Source of the DNA: Datura wrightii
Taxonomy: Eukaryota > Streptophyta > Magnoliopsida > Solanales > Solanaceae
Direction: 5' to 3'
Length of the DNA: 64,000 nt
Assembly: GCA_035772735.1 (NCBI GenBank)
Contig: JASDFA010000003.1
Coordinates: forward strand, 126,533,001 to 126,597,000
Made by a program: the position numbers and the translations under genes. Of this stretch, positions 36,560 through 47,884 are shown piece by piece; positions within the stretch are counted from its first letter, which is position 1, and each line of letters starts with the position of its first letter. The notes below the pieces were generated by a model. That model had not been told where the DNA came from. It saw only the letters and a program-made list of their open reading frames with translations, and did no database searches.

Positions 36560-38386
36560 CCCTCCTTTTATTTTAATCATTTATCAACATATATTTTCGG
36601 CTAGAGAGAGTATAACTCGAGGGGTTCAATAGTTTTCGTCCGATTACGCTACAAAATCCAGCCAATCTCAAATTAACTTTGGGTAACGAGTTCTAGGCCT
36701 ATGGAAGCATTACTAAAGAGATATTTCTCAAAAATACACTCGGCAAATTGAAACTCCACCAAGTAGAAGTTGTTGGAATTGCTCCAAATTGATTCCTAAA
36801 CGACCACGGTCTTTAGGTAAGCATTTCTCCCTTTTGAACTCTTGGGAAATTATAGGTTTTTTATCGTATTTTACGAAGTTGAATTGTAGTTGCTATTAGT
36901 ATCAAAAGATTCCATTTTACTGAATTTAGTATTGAAATTGGAAACACTCTTTCAGTATTAAAGTTACAGTTGAAAAGAGCTGACGAATACAAGTTGAAAC
37001 TCGTCGGTTATTCGGAAAACGACAATAAAGGTATGTTAAGGAGAATTCCTTTGGCAAGTTATTTCCTATAGCATTGTAATATAGCTTGAGCCCTTGTAAG
37101 AAAGTTAGAAGTATGTTTATTGTGCTTAGCTTCTACTGTTAGTCGATACTAGTACTTTATGTTTAGTTTGGGATTGACCTGCCCTGTATAGCCTTCCGTA
37201 ACTAACCCCAGGGTTACTAGCTGCGTCGACGCCCATCAGGGGCTATATGACGTTGCTCTAGAGAGTGATATGTCATCCCATGGGATGATGCAGAGGCCTA
37301 AGGGCCACATTACAGTCCATTCCATGGATGGACTATTATGTTTATGTCGTATCGGCATCACACCCTCGTTGAGCCTGGTGCCTAGGGTGCAGTTATCAGG
37401 AGTCCACCGGACTCAGTCGCAACTATAGATCAGGAGCCGAGCGAGCCTACTTGCAGACCTATGGGACCGGTAGGACGGATATAGTTACCTGTTGACTCAT
37501 TTTGACCTAATTAAGGGTATATATATTAAGGTGAACCCACTAAGGCTTATGGGGGCCCCGGGCAGGTTATTCTGTGCTGGATGTACCTTCCGGGCTTATG
37601 GGGGCCAGGTAATGTCCTAGTTTGTACTATTTACTATTAATTCTACAACAGGTTATAAGATTATATCAAGTTAATTCTCTATCTCTCCTATTGAACTGTT
37701 CAGTTTCATTATCATTATTATTTAGTCATTTTCCTCGGCTGCCTTACATATTCGGTACATATTATACTGACGCCCATCCTTGGGGTGCTGCATTACTTGC
37801 CTGCAAGTGCGGATAGACGCGGATCAGGGCCTTCTTATCTTTCAGCTAGAGTTAGTAGTACAGTTAGCTCCCTTCCTCCGGAGCTAATAGTTAGAAGTTT
37901 TTCTCTTTTGATTGTATAGCTTATGGGTAGGTCCGGGCCCTGTCTCGACCATTATTCCACTCTTAGAGGCTTTCAGAGTACAAAATTCTAGTTGTTCATT
38001 TTGTTGTTTGCTGTGTGGGCCCTATATATTTTTTACTTCATGTGATGGCGGTGTGGGGCCTTGTTTAGTTGTTAGATAGTGTCCTTTTAGGCTATAATAT
38101 AGTTATAGTTTTCTTATTTTCATTCTGCTAAAACTAGACAACATGCTGGTCTTGTCGGACCAACAGAGGATTCCCTTTATATTTCTTGTTGTTGGTTATC
38201 TATTTTGTTTTACAGGTGTCTATATGGCCTTGTCGTCCGGAGGCTATATTTACAGCATAGATATAGCTCGTTGTTTTTTTGAATTGTGTTTCAAGCATGT
38301 ACCAGAGGTGCATAAGCCTAGCCAGGTTAGTCGTATTCCAGTATGGCACTAGATTCCAGTCATTCCTCCCAAGGTGGGGAGTGACA
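36255..38386 (+). mobile_element. Element E: solo LTR of a Tekay-like element
   Basis: Starts tgttacgccccataag and ends ggtggggagtgaca, i.e. TG...CA. Reverse complemented, its end resembles the LTR start of element C (tgtcac.ccccacctt), so it belongs to a related family in opposite orientation. Flanks taagt (36250-36254) and taagc (38387-38391) are a near-perfect duplication. The 3' LTR of D shows the empty site (ggttctatgcag). No internal region is present, as expected after LTR-LTR recombination. Confidence 0.85.
36512..36555. repeat. (TA)22 microsatellite at the TATA box of E
   Basis: About 44 bp of uninterrupted TA dinucleotides followed directly by taaagcccctcc. In D the same place reads tatataaagcccctt, so the tract appears to be an expansion of the LTR's own TATA box. 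Confidence 0.85.
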
Positions 38387-41104
38387 TAAGCAATTTGATG
38401 TTGATTGAAAGATGCAAATCAATTTCCGAGCATAGATTATGAATACGTCGTTTGTGCTTGTATTGTAGCAGTGTTTTTGTGTCTTTTGGTGGCTGTCTCA
38501 TCTTCAAAACCTTGGTAATCTTCTATTCTTCTTGATTCTTAGTTATATCGTATAGTAGTGAATCCATGGATCTTGGTAGATTGTTGTTACGGAGTTTCTA
38601 TTGTAGAATTCATAGAAATCGTATTGATTAAGTTTTGATTGCATTATTTTCTTGTTGAACTGTTACGGCTGTGTTTTGGCAGTAGTATGTGCTTCCCTAA
38701 GTCAGTATATTCACCATGATGGTAGCTTGAAATCGGTTTAGCTAGGGGCTCTCCGGAGTTGAGGTATGTTAAGGATTTCGACTCTCTTTTTTGGCATGAT
38801 TTTCGTTGAATCGAACTCCTGTTGTTGTCATCCGAATTGACTGTTTGTGGTTGGAAATTTTGTGTTGTAAATCCTAGTGTTTGCGGGAAGCTGGACTATG
38901 ATCTTTCCCTCATTAATTGAGGCCGTATAATTGGGCATTAAAATTGGTCGTTCGTCATGAGTCCAAGTGATTCTCCCCTAAAAATTTCTACTTGTGATGT
39001 TTCAAAAACAGAAACAAGTGATTTAGTAAATTAGAATCCATTGTAGGGTGCAAACAGGGAACAACTATCAACTAGTTTGAAAAGTTCTTCTATTTAGTAA
39101 TGGAGGAAATCTGTTGTCAACTTCTAAGGGTATGGTAGAGAGGCTTGAGAAGGTGGACAATCCTTCAGTGAAGACCTAACAAGAGCTGAATTCAACACAC
39201 CCAAAATCCACAAGAATCGTACGAACATATACAGAGCATAGAAAGGAACCTTAGCTTCAATTATCGTCACCTCAATCAATCCTACAGCGGAAACTCGAGT
39301 TGTGGTGTGGTAAGTGAGCGAAGAAGCACTTCTTGTAACCAAAACAAAAAGCCCATGGGTCCGCAAAGACTTGCTCTGGACCACGCCGTGTCATTGAGAC
39401 TACCACCTTTATATTTGAGTAAGGAATGAAAATCTGACCCTACTAACGGTCAACTGATGACTGGGCCTAGTGGTGTTTACGGCTTTTCCTATTTTGGCTT
39501 TGATTGAAAATACTGGACAGAAGAGGCGATAGAATGCATCGAGTTCGGCTAGTGTTGTGAGGTGATTCATGATCCTTTTAGGCTGAGTTGAGGGTTGTTT
39601 TGGATGTAGTTTGGAAGGCTATTTTGATGTAGTTACTTTCTATATGTATGGATGATCGGGTGATAGGTGAAGGGGCGCGTTAGTAGGCTCGTAGTGACTT
39701 TGATAACACTCGGGTAGTAATGTTGACTATTGTGACATTCAGGATAGGGTTGGTTAGGGTCGGTGGAGGATTATGTCATATATGATAGTTCATTGATTTT
39801 TTATATATCATGGGAATATATTTTGTAATTATGTGATCCTTAGTTTGATATGGGGCACGTCGATGGATGGCTAGATATGTAAGGTTAGTACTACATGGTG
39901 GTAGTCGGTTGATGGGGTTTGAGAGCCTGTTGTGGGCTATTTTGAACATGTATTTCTGTGTATTGTTTTTATTGATTATGAATGCTTTTTCATTATTGTG
40001 TGTGCTATTTGAGGCCTTGGGGCTCTTGGATACCCAACACATGAGAGTGTTTTTGGCTGAGGGGTTGAGCCCAATGGATGAAGGAGCTACGGGGTTGAGG
40101 ATGATGTCCTCCGTAGAGTCGAGTTGAGATATTATTCGAGAGTGGTCTAACATGTCTGAGCCTTCCTGGGATCGCGATCAGTTCTCCCGAATGGATTGAG
40201 CTCTACTAATTATGCGCAGTCGAGAGAGGGTCCAACACTGATTGTTTGATAATGTTTATTGACTGGTGTTTACTTCTAATATTCTTGGAATTATATTGTG
40301 ATTACTGCACATGTTATCTGTTATCTGATAGTAGTGGATGCTAGATGTCAGCTGGTGTGAACTGAGGTTGTTTAGAGGTCTAGAGGCGATGTCAGATGAG
40401 CTATGTTCGCTAGGTGTTGCTTGTTGTTGTTTACGTTTGGACTTGCTGGACATATGGGGGCTAGGTAGGTTTTGTTTGTATGTTTTCTTGTACTTGCTAG
40501 GCTTATGGGGGCCAGATATGTTCTATATTTTTACTTAAATTGAGTTTCTCCTCCTGTGATATTTAGTATATCTATTGATCTCTAATATGAGTCTTGTAGT
40601 TATTTTCGCCTTTCATACTTGGTACATTTTTGTACGGATGCCCTAGTCAGGGTGCTTCATTCATCCCTACAAGTGATGGTGAGCTGGTAGATCAAGTTCT
40701 TAGGTGCTGAGTGGAGTATTAGCTGAGTTGGTGCTCTCCAAGTCTTTCGGAGTCGCTAGATGTTTTAGTTAAGGGTAGTTCAGGGCCCTGTCCGGATCAT
40801 CTGATTACTATTGTATTAATAGAGGCTCGTAGACATCATTTTGGTGTTACTATGTTGTTGCAGGCCTGGTGGGCCTGACTGTATAGTTATTTTCCATTCT
40901 ATGGCCATGACGGCCTATTGCGTATAGATTGGTTGGTCTGTGAGACAACTTCCATTTTTGTTTGTCGTTTACTCTAATTTAGATTATGTTGTGTTGTCAA
41001 ACCTTAGCAGTTCTGGCCTTTTTTTTATTTTTGGGAAACTCGTATGCTCATATCATGGGTGGCACCAGGTGCTAGTCATGCCTCTCCGAGTTTGGGGTGT
41101 GACA
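38387..41104 (+). repeat. 5' LTR of D, last segment
   Basis: Aligns with about 42020-44180 and ends gggtgtgaca just before the primer site. It has about 556 extra nt (38964-39519) compared with the 3' LTR. It carries two copies of a tatgggggc(c/t)agg word near 40455 and 40503, also present twice in the 3' LTR. Confidence 0.85.
38964..39519. other. Extra 556 nt in D 5' LTR, unidentified
   Basis: Between cgtcatgagtc and aggcgatagaatgc the 3' LTR (about 42588-42602) has only a few bases. The extra block has no clear terminal inverted repeats and no target duplication that I can see. An 86-codon minus-strand frame (39124-39384) resembles nothing I know. It may be a small insertion here or a deletion in the other LTR. 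Confidence 0.6.
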
Positions 41105-41557
41105 GACTTGGTATCAGATCAGTTCGTCCTAGGGAGTCTATGAGCCTTGTCTAGTAGAGTCTTATTTATGTGTGCATTCTGCAGTGTACTTATAAATAAG
41201 AGGCTGCAGGACATTTAGGATTGTTACCCTTTTGGCTGGATCGAAATCGTGCAAGAAGTCATATATCGTAGTAGTCAAGTCTAGACTTACATTTGCTGAC
41301 TTGTGCAGCGATGCTTGTAACTTGATGGATTATTCCCAGCTAGAGGCTAGATTTGGTGACATATAAGATTCTTATGTTGATTGTGGCTATAGTTGTGTCA
41401 CTCCTTGGCATGGTGCAAAGTTTTGTTGTTTGGAGTTATCTGTGCTAGGCTTTTCGTGTGAGGCTATGTCATGCGATTTCATGCTGTGTCGGTCCTTGAG
41501 TTGGATCTGTGCATGTCGTCCAACATTCGAGGACGAATGTTTCTATGGAGGGAAGGA
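41105..41557 (+). other. Internal region of D: primer site, 0.45 kb spacer, purine tract
   Basis: The tRNA-iMet primer site TTGGTATCAGATC (41108-41120) differs from that of C at one base. Then about 420 nt without an ORF. Near 41529-41557 the phrase gaggacgaatgtttctatgg and the tract ggagggaaggatg precede the 3' LTR, as in Tekay elements. There is no trace of gag or pol. Confidence 0.8.
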
Positions 41558-44180
41558 TGTAACACCCTGGATAATTTGAACGATAAATCCATACTTTTGT
41601 GGTAGTACTAAGAGTACTTAATAGGTTAATAAGGAAGTGATATGAGGTACTTTAGTCATTCTATAATCGTATTTAAGATTGGACGTCGATCGCAAAATTT
41701 TCTTTTTGCAATTCCTTGAAATTTATGTCAAATGTCTCAAGGCTTTTTCCCCAATCCATAATGGTTTAGGGGGTGTGCGACCTATAAAATTGAAGGAATA
41801 TGAGTCTAGTTTCCAATGCATTATACCGTTTGCTAATCTAAATTCGGAATAGAGGGATATTCACATTTTCGCGAGACCGCGCAAGCAGGCACATCAATAG
41901 CGGGCTAAGGCGGTGGAGGGATATATAAAGCCCCTTAGTAGGTTCTAACACCCATAATTCTTTTTCCAAAGCTGGGCGGTGGTGTAAATCTCTCCCTAGC
42001 AACTCCCCATAGGTTCTATGCAGTTTTTATATTGATTGGAAGATGCAAATCAATTTCTGAGCATAGATTGTGAATACGTCGTGTGTGTTTGTATTGTAGC
42101 AGTGTTTCTGTGCCTTTTGGTGGTTTTCTCGTCCTAAAATGCATGGTAAGCTTCTATTCTTCTCGATTCTTAGTTATATAGTATAGTAGTAAATCCATAG
42201 ATCTTGGTAGATCGTTTTTACGGAGTTTCTATCGTAGAATCTGGAGAAATCGTATCGATTAAGTTCCGATTGCATTATTTTCTTATTGAACTGTTGTGGC
42301 TCGTTTTGTCAGTAGTAGGGGCTTCCCTAAGGCATTATATTTATGGTGATGGTTGCTTTAAATCATCTTAGCTTGGGGATCGCCGGAGTTGAGGTATTTA
42401 AAGGATTTCGACTCTCCTTTTTGGCATGATTTTCGTTGAATCGAACTCCCCTTGTCGTCGTGCGAATTGACTGTTTGTGGTTGGAAATTTTGTGTTGTAA
42501 ATCCTATTATTTGGGGGAATCTGGATGGTTATCTTTCCCTCATTAATTGAGGCCATGTAATTGGGCGTTAAAATTGATCGTTCGTCGTGAGTCGGAGGGG
42601 CGATAGAATGCGTCAAGTTTTGCTAGTGTTGTGAGGTGAGTCATGAACCTTTTGGGCTAAGTTGAGCGCTATTTTTTATGTAGTTTTGGGGACTGTTTTG
42701 ATGTAGTTACATGCTATATGTTTGGATGATCGGGTGATTGGCTAAGGGGCGAGTTAGTAGGCCCGTAGTGACTTTGATAACTCTCCGGTAGTCATGTTAA
42801 CTATTGTTAAATTAAGGATAGGGTTGGTTAGGGTCGATGGAGGATTATGTCATATATGATAGTTCTTTGATTTTTGATATGTCAAGGAAATATGTTTGGT
42901 AATTATGTTATCATTAGTTTGGTTTGTGGCAAGTCGGTGGATGGCTAGATACGTAAGGTTAGTACTACGTGGTGGTAGTCAGTTGATGGGGTTTGACAGC
43001 CTTCTATGGGCTATTTTTAACATGTGTTCATATGTATTATTTTTATTGATTATGAATTCTTTTAATAATGATTGTGTGTTCTATTTGAGGCCTTGGGGCT
43101 CGTGGATACCCGACACACGAGAGTGTTTCCAGCCGAAAGGTTGAGCCCAATGGATGAATGACCTACAGGGTTGAGGATGATGTCCTCCATAGTGTCGAGT
43201 TGAGACATGATTTGAAAGTGGTCTAATATGTCTGAGCCTTCCTGGGATAGCGATTGGTTCTCCCGGATGGATTGAGCTCTACGAACTATGCGCAGCCGAG
43301 AGAGGGTCCGACAGTGCTTGTTTGATGATGTTTAGTGACTGGTGTTTACTTTTAATATTCTTGGAAGTATATTGTGATTATTGCACGTGTTATATGTCAT
43401 CTAATAGTAGCAGATACTTGATGTTGGCTGATGTTAGCTGAGGCGGTTAATAGGTCTAAAGGCGATGATAGGTGAGCTATGTTGGCTAGGTGTTGCATGT
43501 TGTTGTTTAATTTTGGACTTGTCGGGCTTATGGGGGCCAGGTAGGCTCTATTTATATATTTTTTGTACTTGTCAGGCTTATGGGGGCTAGGTAGGTTCAA
43601 TATGTTTACTTAAATTGAGTTTTTCCTCCTGTGATATTTAGTATATCAGTTGATCTCTAATCCAAGCCTTGTAGTTATTTCTGTCTTTCATACTTGATAT
43701 ATTGTTGTATGGACGCCCTAGTCGGGGCACTACATTCATGCCTGTAGGTGATGGTGGGATGGTAGATCAAGTTCTTGGGTGCTGAGTGGAGTTCCAACTG
43801 AGTTGGTGCGCTGCAGGTCTTTTGGAGTCGCCGGATGTTTGAGTAAAAGGGCAGTTGGGGGCCCTGTCTCAATCATCTGATTACTATTGTATTCATAGAG
43901 GCCTGTAGACATTGTTGTGGTGTTATTATATTGTTGCAAGCCTAGTGGGCCTGACTGTATAGTTGTTTTCCATTTTGTGGCCATGACGGCCTGTTACGTA
44001 TCGATTGGTTGGTCTGTGAGCCAGCTTCCATTTTTGTTTGTCATTTACTCTTATTTATATTGTGTTATGTTGTCGAACATCATCGGTTCTGGCCTTTATT
44101 TTATTTTTAGGCATCGCGTATGCTCATATCAGGGGTGGCACCACGTGCTAGTCACTCATCCACGGGTTTGGGGTGTGACA
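41558..44180 (+). repeat. 3' LTR of element D
   Basis: Uninterrupted 2,623-bp LTR, tgtaacaccc...gggtgtgaca. TATA box tatataaa at 41922-41929. Two gcttatgggggc(c/t)aggtaggt(t/c) words lie 58 bp apart near 43520 and 43578. Followed by the perfect gactc duplication. Confidence 0.88.
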
Positions 44181-44684
44181 GACTCATTACCCCACTGTAT
44201 GACTCGTCGTTCCCTCTAGTGGTCATCACTACAAGTTCTATCCTCCTTTCTCAGTCACCTTGACAATGACCCACTTGTGGATTCGTGAAGTAACACCTTG
44301 ACTCATTCCTTCACCCATTAGGTCTCCTGGACTACAACTTACTCAGCACACAACATGCCTACTAATGACATGTTGGGTCACACAATGATTCATCACACAA
44401 TCCGTAGTGACCCCCTGATAATGACTCTTCGCCAGTTTGGCACCCCTTAACAGGTCACTCAATGATCCATCAAATGACCTCACGAGTCATTATGTGACCA
44501 GGTGCAGATTTTTCATATTCCTCTGATTCAACCCACGGGTATGATCTTTAGGACTTTCAACATATTACACATCAACAATACCTTCTCTCAAACCATAAAC
44601 TCAAAATCTCGAATCTTTCAATCCACATAAATCTTTTGTCTACTCTTTGTAAGAAATCATTCACAAATTCACTTCATCTTATAA
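44181..44684. other. Right flank of D, motif-rich non-coding sequence
   Basis: Continues the sequence interrupted at 1075. Contains gactcgtcgtt, cacgagtcattatgtgacc and similar words, resembling 20300-20460 in B1. No ORF. Probably the non-coding part of a diverged relative of family B. Confidence 0.5.
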
Positions 44685-46283
44685 TGTCTCCCAAATTACA
44701 CCTCGCAGTTGAAATATAAGCGGTCGATTATAAAATATAGAACCCAACAAAGGTTGAGGTCGATCCCACAGGAAATATGGTAAGGAGTTAAGTTAATGCG
44801 AATAACTATTACTATTGAGTTACTTATTTCCAAAGGGGGAAAATATAGAATAATAAACAAAAGTAAAATTACTAAATGTTCAAATCAAATTCGGTTTGTA
44901 TTCAATTAACGACTTGACTAGGATTGTGTTCCCCAAGATTTCATAACCACAAGGCTTATACACTAGTGATCTATTCTAGTGTTTAACATGCAATATTGGT
45001 AATTAGGTTCACCTAAATGGTTGGTCCCCTATCTAGATGATTATCACCACACAACTTGGTCCATATACGAGTGTACTTTAGTTGACCCTTACCCTTAATA
45101 TCGGATTAACTATCCCCAGACAAGTAAAAGCTATTAGATGAGGGTTGATAGCCTCAAATCTCCGTTGTTAATCCCTTTTCCCATTCTTTACCTCCTTGGT
45201 CCGATAAGTAAGAATAAGGCAAGTCCTAACATTTGCAACCGTCAAGAATCAATAAAAATGAAGGGAAAAACAATACATCCATAAAACCCCGTTCAAGAAT
45301 CACTAAGTGTTTTTATCTATATGTGTTAATTCATCTTGGTTCCCACAAACCTAGTTTATGGGTTTAGCTACTCATGTTTGTATTATTACAATCACAAATT
45401 ATTGAAGAAATCATAATTGCAACTTACAAATTATGGTAGAAGAAAAAACACATAGATTGAATAAAAACTCTATAATAGATTAATAAAATCCAATGTTTCT
45501 TTTGTTTCTTGAATCAAGAACAATTGATCAATACAACAATTCTAGTTAAAAACTAAATAAATCGGCTCTCTGAATTACTCTATAACTGCAAGAAATATTG
45601 TCTCTTAAAAATAAACCTAAACTGTGTATTTATAGTTCCAAGAAATCCTTTTCCTAATTAAAACTGGAAATCAGGTCGGCGGTGGCAACCAGCTCGGTGA
45701 TGATTCGTTTGTCCTTCTGACGAGTTGTGCCTTGCTTAAAATAGTCATCCTTAGCTTCGTACCCAATTGTGGAAATGGGTCACCTAACAACTCATCGTGC
45801 CTGAGCATGAATCGTTAGGTCTCTCGTGGTCTAATTCCTCAGAAAGTCTAGTGCACCCTATGGTTGGTCCTAGTGATCTGCCAATGAGTCATTCCTTCAT
45901 GTGATGACTCGTGATGTCTGTCATCAACTACACTGGCCACTTAGTTAAGATTTATTTTCTCAGCCTTCACGGTTGACCTCACGACTCATTACCAGTTGTA
46001 ACGAGTTGTTTCCTCAACTCGTCAGGTACACTATCTTGCATCTTCAAAAATCCATCTTTTTCCCACGCCTTAAGCAACAAGTCGTTACTCTTTCCAATGA
46101 CCCGTGAAGTGCCTGACAGTCACCATTTCAGTTGTTTTCAGCCTTAATTCGACCAATTCACTTCTGAACCTGTTTTCCTTCAACATTAAGCCCAAAACAG
46201 ATCATACCCATATGAACATACCCGGAATGTGCATTATTTCTTAGTTTTAAGCATCAAAAATGCCATAAAATTATAGCACATCA
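44685..46283 (-). repeat. 3' LTR of B2
   Basis: tgtctcccaaattacacc...tagcacatca, full length of about 1.6 kb. Includes the family's TATA word near 45628 and an ACGA(G/C)TCGT-type cluster upstream of it, with several copies decayed by transitions. Confidence 0.85.
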
Positions 46284-47884
46284 ATACCATTAACTTAGAA
46301 CTTTTGAATGTCCTCAGGAAAAAACAAAATAAAATAAAACAAAAAAACTACTTCGATGCTTCAATCTAAAGAACTCTAGGAAACTTACGACAATCACAGT
46401 TACACATAAAAAACAAATTTTCTAACCCCTCCCTCATCGTATCAAATCAAATCACTATGCATATGCAGAATTTCCAACCATAATACAGAGGAATCAAAAC
46501 ATGGCAAACTGCTGTCACCTGCAACCATGCACATAAATCTATAACACTGACCCATACAATCTGCAGAAGATTTTGTTGACCAAATGCTCTCACCTCAAAG
46601 AAGTCCCACACTCACAAATGTGTATTTGAATACTTGATATATTTCTCTTGGGACTAGGTAAGATCCACTCTCTCTCACAAAGAAAATCGAACTGCGAGCA
46701 TACAATACCATAGACTTGCCTTTACTTTAAATACCTCGATTTTCGGACAAGTAGCTAGGATCACTATAGGACTTTCTAAGCTTGTAACGTAGGCTCGGGC
46801 TTGGGTATGGTACATATGGATTTAGTAGCTCAACCCTCCTTGGTACTACACCTCTTGACTCCACTTTTCACCTTTATTTAAATTTTTTCCCTTTTTTCCT
46901 TTAACTGCTTCTTTTTTATTTTCTTTTGCAACTACAGATGCAGTTTCTGTTTATTCAAACACTCATTGATGTCACACATTATTTTTGTTTTCTTTTCTTT
47001 CTTTTTGACAACAATTTTTATTTTTCTTTTTATCATGCATACCGCAGTCATTCTTTTTCTTTTTCATTACCCAATTTTTTTTCTACCCAACTCTTCTTAA
47101 TCACCCCTATAATAGCCACCCTCAACTTAGGCGATTTGCCTGAGTTAAGGTTCACAATGTCCATGGAGGGACCAGGGCCAAAATAGGTTCATTCATAATA
47201 AAATCAGCCAGGCGAATTGGTGTAAACAAAATAAAGGTCAATTTAAGCTCAAACATTTGGATCAAGGGATTTTTATTCTGTTTTGGTAGGTCTTTAAGGC
47301 TAAAGTGGACTCGTAAATCAAAAAAGGCCTATGATCCTTTCCTAGTTTCCTATATTCTATCTCGGTATGATTGACCAGGCAAGTTCTAGATTGACACACA
47401 AAATCGAATTCAGCTATTAAACCTCACTCACACATAGCATAGGTAAACATCATAACTTCTACTAACTACTAGTTCAGGTATAGCCATACAATGATAAACA
47501 AGTTCATAGTTTCAAGGTCATGCAAAGATTCACAAAGGTCATACTTGTCAACTTTCACATACACATATACAAATTTTTCGGAGGGGTATCAAATTATCAA
47601 ACAACAGTTATTTTCAACAATTTCAGCTCTAAACTGCTTTCAGTTTTTCTACTTTCTTCAAACTGACCCAAAACAACATAAAATAAAATCTTAAACATGT
47701 CGGTTCTACTAGATATCGAACACCCGAGGGAAAAGATATCTGGCAAGAAAAATCCTTGGGTTATGTTCAGCAAAAAAGAATGCACAGGTATCCCTCTCCA
47801 CCACTATCAAGAAAGCATACGTTGTCCTCGACTCATATATATACCACACAAAAACTAAGGAAATAGGGAACATACATGTGCGAC
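46284..47884 (-). other. B2 non-coding stretch between env-like ORF and 3' LTR
   Basis: Aligns with 2874-4476 of B1. T-rich low complexity near 46860-47060. No ORF that I can support. Confidence 0.7.

Larger units (their letters stand above)
1076..44180 (+). mobile_element. Element D: short-internal Tekay-like LTR retrotransposon, interrupted
   Basis: The outermost element of the nest. The 5' LTR (1076-1530, 36207-36254, 38387-41104 after removing insertions) starts tataacaccc, a variant of the usual tgtaacaccc. The intact 3' LTR is 41558-44180. A perfect 5-bp duplication, gactc, lies at 1071-1075 and 44181-44185. The primer site next to the 5' LTR matches tRNA-iMet, and a purine tract precedes the 3' LTR, so the element reads on the plus strand. 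Only 453 nt lie between the LTRs and they encode nothing, so it is non-autonomous or an internal deletion derivative. LTR ends and the phrase around 41529-41557 resemble Tekay/Del chromoviruses; that assignment is by similarity of style, not by coding domains. Confidence 0.85.

Noticed and set aside
39124..39384. 86-codon frame as a host gene
   Set aside because: No recognisable domain, no exon signals I can support, and it lies in an LTR indel.
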